Source: Szabonella alba (GTDB lineage: Bacteria > Pseudomonadota > Alphaproteobacteria > Rhodobacterales > Rhodobacteraceae). From it: a DNA stretch of 64,000 bases. The notes under the pieces are model-generated. The model saw only the letters and a list, made by a program, of their open reading frames with translations, made no database searches and was not told the DNA's origin. Both the position numbers and the translations under genes were made by a program. Positions 62,787 through 64,000 of this stretch are shown one piece after another (position 1 is the stretch's first letter; each line of letters begins with the position of its first letter). The stretch is taken from NCBI RefSeq assembly GCF_016765775.1, contig NZ_JAESVN010000009.1, positions 1 through 64,000 of the forward strand. The letters are read 5' to 3'.

Positions 62787-64000
62787 GGCACCCCTCCCTT
62801 CAGGGCAGCGGCCGGCAGATGGACGCTGATCTGCGTGCCGCGTTCATCGCTGTCGAGGTCGAAATCGGCGGCGATCAGGCGGGCGCGGGTCTGCATATGC
62901 GCAAGTCCGCCGCGCGCCACAAGCACCCGTCCGCCCGGAAGGCCGCAGCCATCATCGGTCAGGTCCAGCCGCAGCCCCCCCGCCGCGTCCGTCCCGATCC
63001 GCACCGTCACTGATTTTGCCCCGGAATGGCGCACGGCATTGTTGATTGCCTCCTGTGCGATACGGAACATCGCGATGCGCGCCGTGGGTGCCAGACCATC
63101 GGCCAACCCGCCCGAGCGGTCCTCAAGCTGAATCGCGATGGGGTCATCGCCGACGGCGCGTTCCAGATGGATCCGCACCGCATGGGCAAAACCGAACAGT
63201 TCAAGGATCGTGGGGGCGGCCATGTCGATGGTGCGGCGCAATTCCTCGACACAATCCTGCAACCGCGCAGCCAGAACCGCGCGATCCGCCGCAGCGCCCC
63301 CCTGCCGCAGATCACGCAACAGCCGCGTCAGATCGGCCAGCGTCTGGTCATGCAGGTCCATGCCGATCCGCTGGCGTTCATGTTCCAGAAGTTGCGTCAG
63401 TTCCAGCGCGCCGACGCGCAGCGCCTCTTCGCGCCGTCTTGCCTGCGCCTCGGTCAGCGCCGATTGCCGCGCCTGTTCGGTCGCGCGGATCGCATGGAAA
63501 TGCGGCGACAGGATATCGGCGACATAGCGGGCCTGTTCCACCTCGCGCATGCCATAGCGCCCCGCCTGCCGGGATGAGATCGACAAGGCCCCGATCAGAT
63601 CGCCCTTGACCGACAGGGGCACATGCACCCTTGCCCGCAGCCCGTGTTCAAGGATCGGCTGGTTGAAGGCGCCGGGAAAGGCAAAGCGCGGATCGCAGGT
63701 GGCGTCTGGCGTCAGGATGAAATCCACCTCGGCGGCCAGCAGCGCGCGGATCGGCGAGAATTCCAGACGGGTCGAGGTGCGCCGCGCCCAGTCGGTCACC
63801 AGCCCGGATTCGTAGGCCGCCGTGATCGTGCGGCCATCGGCCTGTAACATGCAGACATCAATATGGTCATAGGGCAGGAATTGTGCGATCTCATCCGCGA
63901 CCGCCGCAATGGCCGAGGCGAAATCCAGATGCCCGGCCAGATGGCGGGTAATATTGAAGAAATGCCGCAACAGCGGCACGGGGACCGCCTTTTCCACCAT
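62783..64000 (-). CDS. Cytosolic GAF-domain sensor histidine kinase (possibly truncated at window end)
   Basis: A 405-residue kinase if the ATG at the last three bases is the true start; the gene could extend past the window. A GAF domain spans about residues 20-170 (FLPYDHIDVCMLQADGRTIT, VHVPLSVKGDLIGALSI). A HisKA_3 helix holds the phospho-acceptor His217 in RIGMDLHDQT, and the ATPase has an N box (EAINNAVRHSG) and DDGCGLPGG. No membrane segment is seen, so the signal is internal. Paired with the downstream NarL-type regulator. Confidence 0.88.
   Translation of the reverse strand: MVEKAVPVPLLRHFFNITRHLAGHLDFASAIAAVADEIAQFLPYDHIDVCMLQADGRTITAAYESGLVTDWARRTSTRLEFSPIRALLAAEVDFILTPDATCDPRFAFPGAFNQPILEHGLRARVHVPLSVKGDLIGALSISSRQAGRYGMREVEQARYVADILSPHFHAIRATEQARQSALTEAQARRREEALRVGALELTQLLEHERQRIGMDLHDQTLADLTRLLRDLRQGGAAADRAVLAARLQDCVEELRRTIDMAAPTILELFGFAHAVRIHLERAVGDDPIAIQLEDRSGGLADGLAPTARIAMFRIAQEAINNAVRHSGAKSVTVRIGTDAAGGLRLDLTDDGCGLPGGRVLVARGGLAHMQTRARLIAADFDLDSDERGTQISVHLPAAALKGGVP

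Overview
The window reads as one contig piece of a high-GC alphaproteobacterium of the Rhodobacteraceae, probably Paracoccus-like. The evidence is the gene content (dimethylglycine-type GcvT oxidoreductase, BLUF protein, N-methylglutamate pathway, TRAP and TAXI transport), the gene order cmk/rpsA/ihfB/lapA/trpF, and a family of G-rich intergenic palindromes. The genus is inferred from remembered family resemblance, not from a search.

Layout. 1-1028: 3' part of an aldehyde dehydrogenase resembling phosphonoacetaldehyde dehydrogenase. 1030-4480: a scarred accessory patch with an IS5-type transposase remnant, a LysR gene that has lost its DNA-binding half, the last codons of a tyrosine recombinase, an intact nucleotidyltransferase-fold gene behind a perfect inverted repeat, and a recombinase pseudogene with a nonsense codon, a frameshift and no catalytic domain. 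4746-10694: housekeeping block alr, pqiA-like, radA, cvpA, purF, SDR. 10816-18015: LysR regulator, zinc alcohol dehydrogenase, DUF1489, dimethylglycine-type oxidoreductase, BenE-like transporter and FAH-family hydrolase. 18130-25606: a catabolic cassette (BKACE enzyme, class III aminotransferase, universal stress protein, fused TRAP permease, TAXI receptor) divergent from an RpiR regulator with an operator-like palindrome between them. 25729-32049: tRNA-Met, an orphan hydantoinase/oxoprolinase A-type gene, rpoN, an FAD oxidoreductase and an MFS permease. 32290-44702: core genes rplY, pth, DUF2332, DUF2237, trpB, DUF4394, GNAT, trpF, lapA, ihfB, rpsA, a BLUF photoreceptor, cmk and aroA. 44865-48077: a TPP riboswitch followed by ykoF-thiX-thiZ-thiY, a pyrimidine-precursor importer. 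48163-61924: methylated-amine metabolism. 62058-64000: a cytosolic GAF histidine kinase and NarL-type response regulator.

The methylated-amine block is the most coherent system. Tmm oxidises trimethylamine to its N-oxide. GmaS captures methylamine on glutamate, MgsABC rearranges the product to N-methylglutamate, and MgdABCD oxidises that to glutamate plus a one-carbon unit for folate. AmtB, a small membrane protein, an XRE-cupin regulator and possibly the neighbouring two-component pair complete it. The enzyme that demethylates trimethylamine N-oxide (Tdm) is not in the window.

Most notable sequence signals: operator-like palindromes in front of mgdA, tmm, the TAXI/RpiR divergon, the LysR gene and the nucleotidyltransferase; an inverted pair of AAAAAAGTTT boxes between mgsA and amtB; a 42-codon upstream ORF whose stop overlaps the amtB start; an MgdB that lacks the zinc-ligand cysteines of its SoxD relatives; a BLUF gene between cmk and rpsA; and a dispersed repeat family that includes a perfect 28-bp inverted repeat.
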